DNA of 60,413 nucleotides, from assembly GCA_902788645.1 (NCBI GenBank), contig CADAKW010000003.1, positions 1 through 60,413 of the forward strand, in the 5' to 3' direction. The stretch comes from an uncultured Lachnospiraceae bacterium (GTDB lineage Bacteria; Bacillota; Clostridia; Lachnospirales; Lachnospiraceae). Below, piece by piece: positions 53,056 to 60,413 of the stretch. The notes below the pieces were generated by a model, which saw nothing but the letters and a program-made list of their open reading frames with translations, made no database searches and had not been told where the DNA came from. Every line of letters starts with the position of its first letter. The first letter of the stretch is position 1. The translations under genes were made by a program, and so were the position numbers.

Positions 53056-54042
53056 TTACTGATAAATCTTATAAAGCTGATCACTGCCTGCCGGCTCCAG
53101 AAAACGTGTCTCTTCTCCGCTTCGGATGATCCGGTCGTTGCCTTCTGTGGCTCTGCCGATAACAGCAGCCGGTATTCCGTGCTCTGCCAGCTCATCCACC
53201 AGTTTATTACCGTGCGGTGTCCCGATCAGCATACTTCCGCTGGAGATCAGCATGTATGGATTGATATCGTAAAACTCGCACAGCTCAATGGTTTCCTGCC
53301 GGATCGGTATCTTGTCCAGATCAGCGATAATCCCTACGCCGGATGCCTCTCCTACTTCCCACAATGCACCGAATATGCCACCCTCCGTGACATCATGCAT
53401 TGCCGTGACACCGGCATTTACCGCGACTGCAGCCTCCGGTACCACAGAAATATATTCTCTCATGGCCGCTGCCGCATCCACGATCTGCTCCGGTATCCGC
53501 GTCAGCAGCTCCTCACGCTTCTCCTCCGCAATGATGGAGGTTCCTTCCAGACCTGCCCATTTCGTCATGACAAGGTCATCATCCGGACGAAGTCCTCCGG
53601 TAGAAACAAGCTTATCCTTCTTGACCTTTCCAACGCCGGTTACTGTGATCACCGGACGGTTGACAACATCTGAAATCTCCGTGTGGCCTCCCATCACCTC
53701 GATATGCAGACGGTTGGCCGCCAGTATGATCTCCTCCATAAGGTCATGAAGCTTTTTCTCGCGGGTCCGGGGAGGCAGGATCACGCAGGTAAGGATCCCT
53801 ACCGGCTCCGCTCCGCTGGAAGCCAGATCATTGGCCGTGATATGTACCGCCAGAGTCCCCATTCCCTTGGATGCCCCTGTAATAGGATCTGTCGAAAAGA
53901 CAAGCACCTCATCCTCTGCTGTCTCAATAGCAGAACAGTCTTCACCTACTCCCGGATGTAATAATACCTCCGGACGAAGATGCTTGATCTGCTTAAAAAC
54001 TGCTCTTTTCAATACATTCTCGGGTACTTTTCCAATCTCCAT
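53056..54042 (-). CDS. AIR synthase-related protein, HypE-like
   Basis: 328 residues of the PurM/HypE/ThiL superfamily: N-terminal GVGEDCSAIE, ATP-binding STDPITGASKGMGTLAVH and ITANDLASSGAEP, and HDVTEGGIFGALWE. HypE proteins end in PRIC; this one ends QLYKIYQ with no terminal cysteine, so thiocarboxamide chemistry on its own tail is not possible. No other hyp genes are near. It leads the Lrp-aminotransferase-trmL operon. Confidence 0.82.
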   Translation of the reverse strand: MEIGKVPENVLKRAVFKQIKHLRPEVLLHPGVGEDCSAIETAEDEVLVFSTDPITGASKGMGTLAVHITANDLASSGAEPVGILTCVILPPRTREKKLHDLMEEIILAANRLHIEVMGGHTEISDVVNRPVITVTGVGKVKKDKLVSTGGLRPDDDLVMTKWAGLEGTSIIAEEKREELLTRIPEQIVDAAAAMREYISVVPEAAVAVNAGVTAMHDVTEGGIFGALWEVGEASGVGIIADLDKIPIRQETIELCEFYDINPYMLISSGSMLIGTPHGNKLVDELAEHGIPAAVIGRATEGNDRIIRSGEETRFLEPAGSDQLYKIYQ

Positions 54043-54051
54043 AATCTCCTA

Positions 54052-54093
54052 ACATTCCTTTCCCGGTCCGCAGGCTTTGAACCGCAGACTTTC
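54052..54093. repeat. leader repeat copy 2, upstream of the HypE-like gene
   Basis: Same order of blocks as 21058-21098 and immediately upstream of a minus-strand start. Confidence 0.45.
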
Positions 54094-54135
54094 TATTTTC
54101 CGTCATCCCTCAAGCCCTGTATCTTATATCCTGTT

Positions 54136-55794
54136 TTACCTTGCAACGGCCTTTCCACCGGTACTCTCCAATGTCTTCGCCGTATTATTTTTCTTCGTAT
54201 TTTCTGTAGTATTTTTGTTTGTCGTTGTATTTGTCGTAGTCTTCCCGGTACTGTTTCCTGATGTACCGGAGGTATTTTTCTTTGTATTGCTACCGGATGC
54301 TTTACTTCCACTGCTCTGCGAACCTGTTGTGGATTTCGGACTGGCACCGGATGTATTCTTTTTCTTTGATTTATCCGATGGCGATGCACTTGCAGACGGA
54401 CTCGCGGAATCCGGTGCCGGTGTTGCCGGCTGTTTTCCTACTGTCACATACTGTGGTGAAGCATTGTATGCGCTTGTATTGATCTGTACCTTGTCGGTCT
54501 GCACACCATTAACCTTGATGATCTTCCAGAGTTTTGCTTTATAACCCACATGTGCAGACTGTGTCACGGTACGATAACTTGCAGGCAGGGTAGGATCCTC
54601 TGTCACAACCTCCTCGCCCGGCTCGATCGTATCTGTGATCTCAGACTCAAAAGAAATCTCTCTGCCGGCTTCTCTGGTTTCATGACCGTACACACGGAAG
54701 GACAAAATACCACCGGATGCACTTCCCATAATGTAAATAGGATAATCGGTATTATTCTTAAATTTGAAATCCTTATAATCTCCGGAGATCGCCGCATCCC
54801 GTGAAACCGGAACATATGCGACAACCATGGAATGAGGCGAACGCTCAACCACCTTAAGCTCTGCATTTAACACGGCATTGTAAAGTGTCGTTGACACCTG
54901 ACAGACTCCTCCGCCAATACCGGAAACAACCTTACCACTGGAATACTCCGGCGCTGATTTGTAGCCGTTGGCCTCCGTCCTGTCCTTGATCACCTTAATG
55001 GTGGAAAATGTCTCTCCCGGCTCCAACACTGTTCCGTTGATCCTGCCTGCTGCAGTAGCAACATTGCTGGAACGCTCCACCTGATATGTTGCATAAGTTG
55101 TAGAATATTTCCCGAGAAGATCCGTACACTGGGATGCCTCCTCCTGTGTAAACTTCGGCTGTGTCACCTGGACATCTGCTTTTACTTCTATGGTGTCCTT
55201 CTCTGCTGCTTTCTTATCTAAAAGTGCCTTCCTGATGGCATCAGAGGTGTTATCAACCTGAACCTCCATGCCTTCCCGCGATCTCGTCGCCTTTAATGCT
55301 CCATTTTTAAATTTTAAGCGGGAATCCTTTGCCTTAATATCATATTCAGAACACTTTGTCTCTACAAAACTCTTTAACGTATCTTCATCAATCTCCGGCT
55401 CCAGTGCGATATCCTTCTCGCCCTTCTCTGCCTTGCGGATCTCCTGAAGTTTCTCCCAGAGATTTCCTTTCTTTCCGATCTGAAGCGCCTCTCCCGCGTA
55501 ATCCTTCTCCGGAATCGTAAATCCAGCCTCCTGCGCTGTTCCTTCTACCAGATAGTCCTGTACCGCAACCACCAGACTCTGCTGCTGTCTGTCCGCAATA
55601 TAGGTCTCCACCTTCTTTTGCGCCTGCTCCTTCGTAAGTCCTCCCACATCAATTGAACCGATGGATACCCCATCACAGATCTGTGTTTTATTACCAAAAT
55701 TATCCTTTGCAAACAATGTCACAATACCTGCAATCGCAACTACTGCAATACAGCCTGCCACAAAAACCGCTGTCAATGCTTTGTTTCTTTTCAT
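54136..55794 (-). CDS. VanW-family cell-wall protein
   Basis: 552 residues: N-terminal membrane helix (about 8-30), PG_binding_4-type domains (about 40-215), VanW domain with NGTVLEPGETFS and GIGGGVCQVSTTLYNAVL, a G5-like segment (ITDTIEPGEEVVTEDPTL), and a C-terminal tail of about 100 residues very rich in Ser/Thr/Asn/Lys/Gly. Surface-exposed; VanW proteins are associated with the wall but their activity is unknown. Transcribed alone or with the HypE-like gene 93 bp downstream. Confidence 0.88.
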   Translation of the reverse strand: MKRNKALTAVFVAGCIAVVAIAGIVTLFAKDNFGNKTQICDGVSIGSIDVGGLTKEQAQKKVETYIADRQQQSLVVAVQDYLVEGTAQEAGFTIPEKDYAGEALQIGKKGNLWEKLQEIRKAEKGEKDIALEPEIDEDTLKSFVETKCSEYDIKAKDSRLKFKNGALKATRSREGMEVQVDNTSDAIRKALLDKKAAEKDTIEVKADVQVTQPKFTQEEASQCTDLLGKYSTTYATYQVERSSNVATAAGRINGTVLEPGETFSTIKVIKDRTEANGYKSAPEYSSGKVVSGIGGGVCQVSTTLYNAVLNAELKVVERSPHSMVVAYVPVSRDAAISGDYKDFKFKNNTDYPIYIMGSASGGILSFRVYGHETREAGREISFESEITDTIEPGEEVVTEDPTLPASYRTVTQSAHVGYKAKLWKIIKVNGVQTDKVQINTSAYNASPQYVTVGKQPATPAPDSASPSASASPSDKSKKKNTSGASPKSTTGSQSSGSKASGSNTKKNTSGTSGNSTGKTTTNTTTNKNTTENTKKNNTAKTLESTGGKAVAR

Positions 55795-55907
55795 AATGTC
55801 GTCTCTTCCTTATTTTTGCTTATTACATTATTTTAATCATATTACAGGCAAATCGCAAGTCAAAGATTTTCCCCATATTTGACAATTTTTCGTACATTAT
55901 GTATATT

Positions 55908-55937
55908 GAAAAAGGGCAAAACCAGCGTTTTGCCCTT
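55908..55937 (-). terminator. second terminator hairpin
   Basis: Perfect 11-bp stem AAGGGCAAAAC/GTTTTGCCCTT with minus-strand T-run, beyond the first terminator of the 34-residue gene. Confidence 0.6.
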
Positions 55938-55979
55938 GCTCACACTGCGTTACGAGCATTTTCTATACACTGAAAAAAG
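55936..55979. repeat. interspersed repeat copy 2
   Basis: Core CACACTGCGTTACGAGCATT matches 6629-6672. On the minus strand TGCTC/GAGCA can pair as a hairpin. Confidence 0.5.
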
Positions 55980-55997
55980 CAGATGGAATACATCTGC
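55973..55997 (-). terminator. terminator of the small membrane protein gene
   Basis: GCAGATG/CATCTGC stem followed on the minus strand by TTTTTTC, 20 bp after the stop codon. Confidence 0.8.
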
Positions 55998-56017
55998 TCA
56001 TTTATCGACGAAAACAA

Positions 56018-56122
56018 TTAACCTAAGTATCCGAGGACCATAGGAAGGACCATGGCAATAATAAGTAATATACAGATAACCATTGCGATTCTTTGCTGAT
56101 TTTTCTTGTTAAAAAAGTTCAT
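56018..56122 (-). CDS. 34-residue membrane peptide
   Basis: ATG at 56122 with AAAGGAG seven bases upstream, stop TAA at 56018, and its own terminator. The peptide begins MNFFNKKNQQR, then a single membrane helix (IAMVICILLIIAMVLPMVLG), so the basic end should face the cytoplasm. Short basic-start single-helix peptides of this shape include the Prli42 type of Firmicutes, but that link is a guess. Confidence 0.75.
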   Translation of the reverse strand: MNFFNKKNQQRIAMVICILLIIAMVLPMVLGYLG

Positions 56123-56183
56123 AATGTACTCCTTTCTTTGGCACTTTTACATAGCATATCCCATCACAGGAGGATGATATCTT

Positions 56184-56795
56184 ATGCCAATTATACTCAT
56201 ATTCTTTATTCTATTCATAATCTGGGTGAACGTCAAGACCAAACGTGGCACCAAAGACAACTCCAAATGGGACACCGCTTACTGGGAAAAAGAACGGGAA
56301 TCCAACTTTGTCCGCAAAAAGGATATCAGCGAGCTGGATTATATTACAATTCCCGAAGAAGAGCTTCCTTTCTCCGATACCGCCGATGGAGAAGAAAAGT
56401 ACCGCCAGGATGAGGTCCGCCGCGCACTCTCCTGTAAAAGCCTGAACCTTTCCGGTATGAGTAACGCTGATATCAAGCTGGCATACGGCACAGCCAACTT
56501 TCCGGAGCTTTCCATGTATGATCAGAATTATATCCTGTTGATCCGCAATCTGGGACTGTGGGGCAGTTATCTTCATCATAGCTGCGATGGACAGGATGCC
56601 CGTGCCAAAATAATTCTGGAACGTGCTGTTTCACTGGGCAGTGATATTAAGGATACCTATGTTTCACTGGCAGAGATCTATCTTGCAGAACGTCACCCGG
56701 AAAAAGTGCGGGAGCTGATCCGTCATGTAGAGGATTCCGACTTTGATCTAAAAACTTCTCTGCTCCGCGCACTCCATGAGCTTCTTGCGGACTAA
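56184..56795 (+). CDS. hypothetical TM-anchored helical protein
   Basis: 203 residues: N-terminal helix MPIILIFFILFIIWVNV, a charged region, then a helical C-terminal half resembling TPR/Sel1-like repeats (ARAKIILERAVSLG, VSLAEIYLAERHPEKVRELI). AGGAGG precedes the ATG. It is divergent from the 34-residue gene and overlaps the next gene tail to tail by 4 bp. Function unknown. Confidence 0.7.
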   Translation: MPIILIFFILFIIWVNVKTKRGTKDNSKWDTAYWEKERESNFVRKKDISELDYITIPEEELPFSDTADGEEKYRQDEVRRALSCKSLNLSGMSNADIKLAYGTANFPELSMYDQNYILLIRNLGLWGSYLHHSCDGQDARAKIILERAVSLGSDIKDTYVSLAEIYLAERHPEKVRELIRHVEDSDFDLKTSLLRALHELLAD

Positions 56796-57115
56796 AATAA
56801 TCCTTTATATGGATTGTCCCTCGCTTCATTCCATTCTTCGATCCGGTCCTCATAGCTCTGACATATCCAGTCATAAGCTTCGTCCAGCCCCTCCTCTGTA
56901 TAGACAAAATCCTTTACTGTCTTTTTCTCATCGGATGTTTTTTCAAAACAGAACGGCTCCGGCCAGATCGTCACGCGAAGCACCGGTTCCGCTTCTTCCT
57001 GCTCCGGATCCTTATACTGCTCCAGTTGATAACGCATCCCCTGAAAACTTGCCTTTAACACGGCTTTTTTATTGTAAAAGGACTTAATATCATAAATCGA
57101 TTTTCTACTGTTCAT
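56792..57115 (-). CDS. hypothetical cytoplasmic protein
   Basis: 107 residues, acidic, no helix in the membrane, with RVTIWPEPFCFEKTSDEKK and a helical C terminus. No domain recognised. AAAGGCATGG precedes the ATG. Confidence 0.6.
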   Translation of the reverse strand: MNSRKSIYDIKSFYNKKAVLKASFQGMRYQLEQYKDPEQEEAEPVLRVTIWPEPFCFEKTSDEKKTVKDFVYTEEGLDEAYDWICQSYEDRIEEWNEARDNPYKGLF

Positions 57116-57190
57116 TTTTCACCATGCCTTTCCTGTATTCAAGAGCAAAGCAGTCAAACCCGCTTCCACTTCCCGAATTTTCCGTAAAAC

Positions 57191-57228
57191 AAAAATCCCA
57201 TAAAAGACATCTCTGTCATTTATGGGAT
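57191..57228 (-). terminator. terminator of tRNA-Trp
   Basis: Stem ATCCCATAAA/TTTATGGGAT with inner GACA/TGTC pairing and a minus-strand TTTTTGTTTT run. Confidence 0.8.
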
Positions 57229-57235
57229 CGGTTAG

Positions 57236-57306
57236 CAGGGGTGGAAGGAATCGAACCCTCCTCTGGAGTTTTGGAGACTCTTATTCTACCGATGAACTAC
57301 ACCCCT
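57236..57306 (-). tRNA. tRNA-Trp (anticodon CCA)
   Basis: 71-nt minus-strand cloverleaf: acceptor AGGGGTG/CACCCCT, anticodon loop CTCCAAA with CCA, T-loop GGTTCGATTCC, discriminator G. CCA is not encoded. Confidence 0.95.
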
Positions 57307-57338
57307 GAATCGTAGTGGCAAATTCACACTGCCTGTCT

Positions 57339-57367
57339 AGTATACTATCCCTTTTTAATTTTGTCAA
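57339..57367 (-). promoter_or_regulatory. promoter of tRNA-Trp
   Basis: TTGACA (57362-57367), 17 bp, TATACT (57339-57344) on the minus strand. Confidence 0.8.
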
Positions 57368-57444
57368 GAGATATTTTACAAACCTGCTATAAAATAATAC
57401 AAGGGGCAAGCAATCTGTGGCACCGGTCGGAAGCAAAATACTTT

Positions 57445-57473
57445 TTGACCACAACATCATAAAATGATAAGAT
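57445..57473 (+). promoter_or_regulatory. candidate promoter of the zinc-ribbon protein gene
   Basis: TTGACC (57445-57450), 17 bp, TAAGAT (57468-57473), 34 bp before the start codon. Confidence 0.5.
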
Positions 57474-57506
57474 ATAAGTATATTTACAGATACTCAGGAG
57501 GAATGT

Positions 57507-58385
57507 ATGAAAATAAAATGCACAAATTGCGGCAAGCGTTTTGATTACGATCTATATGCCGGTCTCTGCCCGCACTGTGGCGTTTATATGCGCCCGGATT
57601 CCGCAGATCATACACCGGATCCGTCTTTCAATCCCGAAGCACAGCCAGCCAGGCAGCCCCGTAGAAATACTTCTACGTCTATCCCCCCGAAATCTACTCC
57701 AAAGAAACATCAGCAGACGAAACGACAAACACGGCAAAATAAAAATACTTCTACTCCGATCCAGCGTTTTCGTAGCAGCCGGGTAGTAACCGTTGTTCTG
57801 GTCCTGATCCTTGCTCTGGCAATTATCGTCCCGTACGGCTATTCTACCTATGTTTTCCATGACAAAAAGCAGGAGCTGATCCTGACAGATCCGTCGATCC
57901 GCACAAATCTCAAGGGCTCAGAGACTTTTTCGATTCCCACGGAAAACGGAGATTTTACTGTTTCTATGACAGAAGTAACTCAGGACAATGATAAAACCTT
58001 TGAAACACCCGATGGCTATGAGGTTCTGACGGTCCGGTATCACGTTGATATCCCCTCCGAGGCTTTGGATACCTATCCGGGCCAGGCAAAGGAGAATCAT
58101 CTTTTCACCAACTGGATGTACGGCACGGTCCTCTCCTACGGCGTCACCAAGAGCGGCCGTTACGTTAAGCCCATTTCAGAATATGATCTGAGCCGTGTCA
58201 AAGACATGGAAGAAAGTGAGCGTCAGAAAAAAGGCATTGGAGATACCATTGATTCCCAGGATGGATTCCTCTATTTTATGGTAAAGAAAAATGATTTTAA
58301 GGGAATATTGGTCAATCAGATGAATCCTGATACGGATGCGTTAGTGGCCTCTTATCTCATCACAGGAATTAAACGAAAGAAATAA
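57507..58385 (+). CDS. zinc-ribbon membrane protein
   Basis: 292 residues: N-terminal zinc ribbon CTNCGKRF...CPHCGVYM (residues 4-30), a Pro/Thr/Lys-rich linker, one membrane helix (about 93-113) and an extracytoplasmic beta-rich domain of about 175 residues ([17 protein letters not shown]). The zinc ribbon is cytoplasmic by this topology. Function unknown. CAGGAGG precedes the ATG. Confidence 0.7.
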   Translation: MKIKCTNCGKRFDYDLYAGLCPHCGVYMRPDSADHTPDPSFNPEAQPARQPRRNTSTSIPPKSTPKKHQQTKRQTRQNKNTSTPIQRFRSSRVVTVVLVLILALAIIVPYGYSTYVFHDKKQELILTDPSIRTNLKGSETFSIPTENGDFTVSMTEVTQDNDKTFETPDGYEVLTVRYHVDIPSEALDTYPGQAKENHLFTNWMYGTVLSYGVTKSGRYVKPISEYDLSRVKDMEESERQKKGIGDTIDSQDGFLYFMVKKNDFKGILVNQMNPDTDALVASYLITGIKRKK

Positions 58386-58466
58386 TTTTTCTTACATTCA
58401 TATGAACGTATAAACCTGAACTATTTACAGAAAAATTTTAAACTTTTACATCAAAGGAGGCACTTT

Positions 58467-59000
58467 ATGAAAGGGGTATCTTTCCTCATTGAAAAGCTTG
58501 TAACCACAACCTACCAAAAACTTGGGGTCAACGGAATATTGCTCCTGCTTATTTTCATTGCGATTCCAGCCAGCCTTTTCTATACGGATTATAACGGACC
58601 GGATTATCATTTTACGACAAATTACACACTGAAGGCTGTCACAGAGCCGGAAAAAGTGGCCGAAAAAGATGTCCCACCAGCGATCGACCGTTTTGCCGAC
58701 GATTATTATACGGTATCTCTGCAGATCGACAACTATTACTTCAAGGAGCTGAACCTTCCTTATCTCTCTGCATTTCAGGAGGACGAGGATAATTTTATCT
58801 CGTTTCGTGATTACGATTATTATGATGACATCAAAGGCTACGATGTAATTTCCCCTGACACTTGTATCCCCGCCGGAGCCGGGATCACACTTCCATATTA
58901 TTTCTCCGTCTATGAGCTGACAGATACGGAGCTTACCGTCCGCCCATATGAGGATAAAGAGGTGAACGAGGGAAATACTGTTTTACTGAAATTAGATTAA
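58467..59000 (+). CDS. hypothetical membrane-anchored protein
   Basis: 177 residues with one membrane helix (about 20-40) and an outside domain rich in Tyr and Asp. AAAGGAGG precedes the ATG. It probably forms a unit with the zinc-ribbon gene 81 bp upstream. No domain recognised. Confidence 0.6.
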   Translation: MKGVSFLIEKLVTTTYQKLGVNGILLLLIFIAIPASLFYTDYNGPDYHFTTNYTLKAVTEPEKVAEKDVPPAIDRFADDYYTVSLQIDNYYFKELNLPYLSAFQEDEDNFISFRDYDYYDDIKGYDVISPDTCIPAGAGITLPYYFSVYELTDTELTVRPYEDKEVNEGNTVLLKLD

Positions 59001-59024
59001 AATAAAATCCGCGATACGGGCGGG

Positions 59025-60413
59025 GAGTGTCCCAAAGTTTGTGTAAACCTTCAAACTGATGTAAGATAACATTACTCAGTATGGAGGTTTTTTATTATGG
59101 CAAGAAGAAAAAGTGATTCACCACAAAAAGCAGCAATGCGCGAAATGATGCAGGGATACCTCAAGGAGAATGATATCAGTATCAAAAGCGGAAACGATGT
59201 TAATTCCATCATGCGGGACATGATGTCTGTTTTATTGGAAGGGGCTCTTGACGAAGAGCTTAATGAGGAACTTGGGTATTCCAAATACGATTACCGCAAT
59301 AAAGAGACCGATAACAGCCGGAATGGACATTCCAGGAAAACAATGCGTACCAGTTATGGGGATATGGACATTGCAATACCCAGGGACCGCAAAGGGGAGT
59401 ATGAACCGCAGCTGATGCCAAAATATCAGAATACAGTCACTCAGGACATGGAAGAAAAGATCATATCTATGTATGCAAAAGGAATGACCACGGGAGACAT
59501 TGAAGCACACTTAAAAGAGCTTTATGATCTGGATATTTCAGACAGCACGATCAGCCGTATTACCGATAAAATAATGCCACTTGTAAAGGAATGGCAGGAG
59601 CGTCCACTACAGGAGATATATGCTGTTGTTTACATGGATGCGATCCACTGCCACGTCCGCAGTGAAGGGCGTATTGTGAAACGTGCGGTATACATTGCCC
59701 TCGGGATCGATATGGATGGGAAAAAGGATGTGATCGGCATGTATGTTGGGGAAAATGAAGGTGCAAAATTCTGGCTGTCTATTATTAACGGATTGAAAAA
59801 CCGTGGTGTGCAGGACATTCTGATCGCCTGTGTGGATGGACTGAACGGATTTCCACAGGCAATCGAGGCAGTTTATCCAAAGACCGAGATCCAGCAGTGT
59901 ATCATCCACCAGATCCGGAATACCACGAATTATGTATCCTATAAAGATCTGAAAAAACTTATGGCAGATTTAAAAATGGTTTATGCAGCACCTGATGAAG
60001 CTGCAGCCCTGGAGGAATTAGAATCTTTTGGTGAAAAATGGAACAGCAAATATCCGAAGATCTATAAATCCTGGAGCGAACGCAGGGCTACACTTTCCAC
60101 TTATTTTAAATATCCCAATGAAGTGCGGAAGCTCATTTATACAACTAATGCGATTGAAGGATTCAACCGGCAACTGCGTAAAGTCACCAAAAGCAGGACT
60201 GTCTTTCCAAGCGATGACAGCCTCTTAAAAATGCTCTATCTGGCTACCATGGACATCACTAAAAAATGGACCGGACGCCGCAGGGACTGGTCCCAGATAC
60301 GAGCCCAGCTGGAAATCTACTTTGAAGAACGGCTGGAAAAAGCAGAATTCTAGGGAAATCTATTTGACATGTGCATTTATACCTGTATAATGCAGATAGA
60401 GCAGAGAACCAAA
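59025..60413 (+). mobile_element. IS256-family element, right end outside the window
   Basis: The left end is near 59025, where GAGTGTCCCAAAGTTTGTG begins a typical IS256-type inverted repeat. The transposase is complete; the matching right repeat is not found before the window ends. Confidence 0.8.
59097..60353 (+). CDS. IS256-family transposase
   Basis: 418 residues, Mutator-like DDE enzyme with D in VVYMDAIHCHV, D in ACVDGLNGFPQAI, the CIIHQIRN motif and E in TTNAIEGFNRQLRK. Intact, with GGAGG before the ATG. Confidence 0.95.
   Translation: MARRKSDSPQKAAMREMMQGYLKENDISIKSGNDVNSIMRDMMSVLLEGALDEELNEELGYSKYDYRNKETDNSRNGHSRKTMRTSYGDMDIAIPRDRKGEYEPQLMPKYQNTVTQDMEEKIISMYAKGMTTGDIEAHLKELYDLDISDSTISRITDKIMPLVKEWQERPLQEIYAVVYMDAIHCHVRSEGRIVKRAVYIALGIDMDGKKDVIGMYVGENEGAKFWLSIINGLKNRGVQDILIACVDGLNGFPQAIEAVYPKTEIQQCIIHQIRNTTNYVSYKDLKKLMADLKMVYAAPDEAAALEELESFGEKWNSKYPKIYKSWSERRATLSTYFKYPNEVRKLIYTTNAIEGFNRQLRKVTKSRTVFPSDDSLLKMLYLATMDITKKWTGRRRDWSQIRAQLEIYFEERLEKAEF

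Overview
The window looks like chromosomal DNA of an anaerobic low-to-mid GC Clostridia, most likely a Lachnospiraceae member. The grounds are the gene set (M16C peptidase-era-YqzL-recO order, [FeFe]-hydrogenase, CadA-type efflux, two OmpR two-component systems, VanW-type wall protein, HAAS/DUF4097 cassettes), strong AGGAGG ribosome sites and sigma-A promoters with TTGACA-17-TATAAT spacing. No CRISPR array, phage or rRNA operon is visible. The taxon is an inference from gene content.

Layout. 1-830: two tRNA-Ser genes and a probable 6S RNA. 865-6521 (minus): housekeeping operon M16C peptidase, era, a leucine-rich-repeat surface protein, a YqzL-like small protein, recO. 6749-8245: rhamnulokinase. 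8323-13239 (minus): three-gene cyclic-di-GMP operon (GGDEF, degenerate EAL, EAL). 13769-17093 (plus): LytTR regulator, GHKL kinase and hemL. 17088-19311 (minus): OmpR regulator and kinase. 19533-20183: Ig-like secreted protein. 20254-23893 (minus): murI and a Zn/Cd efflux locus (HMA carrier, P-type ATPase, ArsR) behind an ArsR-type operator. 23921-24447: a 527-bp foldback palindrome without genes. 24547-31337 (minus): [FeFe]-hydrogenase, then tsaD, a small membrane protein, rnz, a zinc-ribbon protein, rimI, tsaB, tsaE and a YcxB-like protein. 31484-33364: a large protein with a RelA/SpoT-type nucleotidyltransferase domain. 33509-34729: an HtrA-like protein that has lost its catalytic triad. 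34896-39466 (plus): mutS2, OmpR regulator, kinase. 39537-40517: pfkA.

40805-50731 is the most unusual part. It holds two adjacent paralogous cassettes, each PadR-type regulator, HAAS/DUF1700-type membrane protein, DUF4097 protein. In the first cassette the PadR domain is fused to about 900 residues of repetitive, probably disordered sequence, and an IS element (44144-45997) has removed the start of the HAAS gene. The second cassette is intact and is preceded by a consensus promoter whose -10 lies in a perfect 9-3-9 palindrome, with a second near-copy 25 bp downstream.

50849-55794 (minus): trmL, a class I aminotransferase, an Lrp regulator, a HypE-like AIR-synthase protein and a VanW-family wall protein. 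56018-60413: a 34-residue membrane peptide missed by usual length cut-offs, several hypothetical proteins, tRNA-Trp, and an IS256-family element that runs off the window end.
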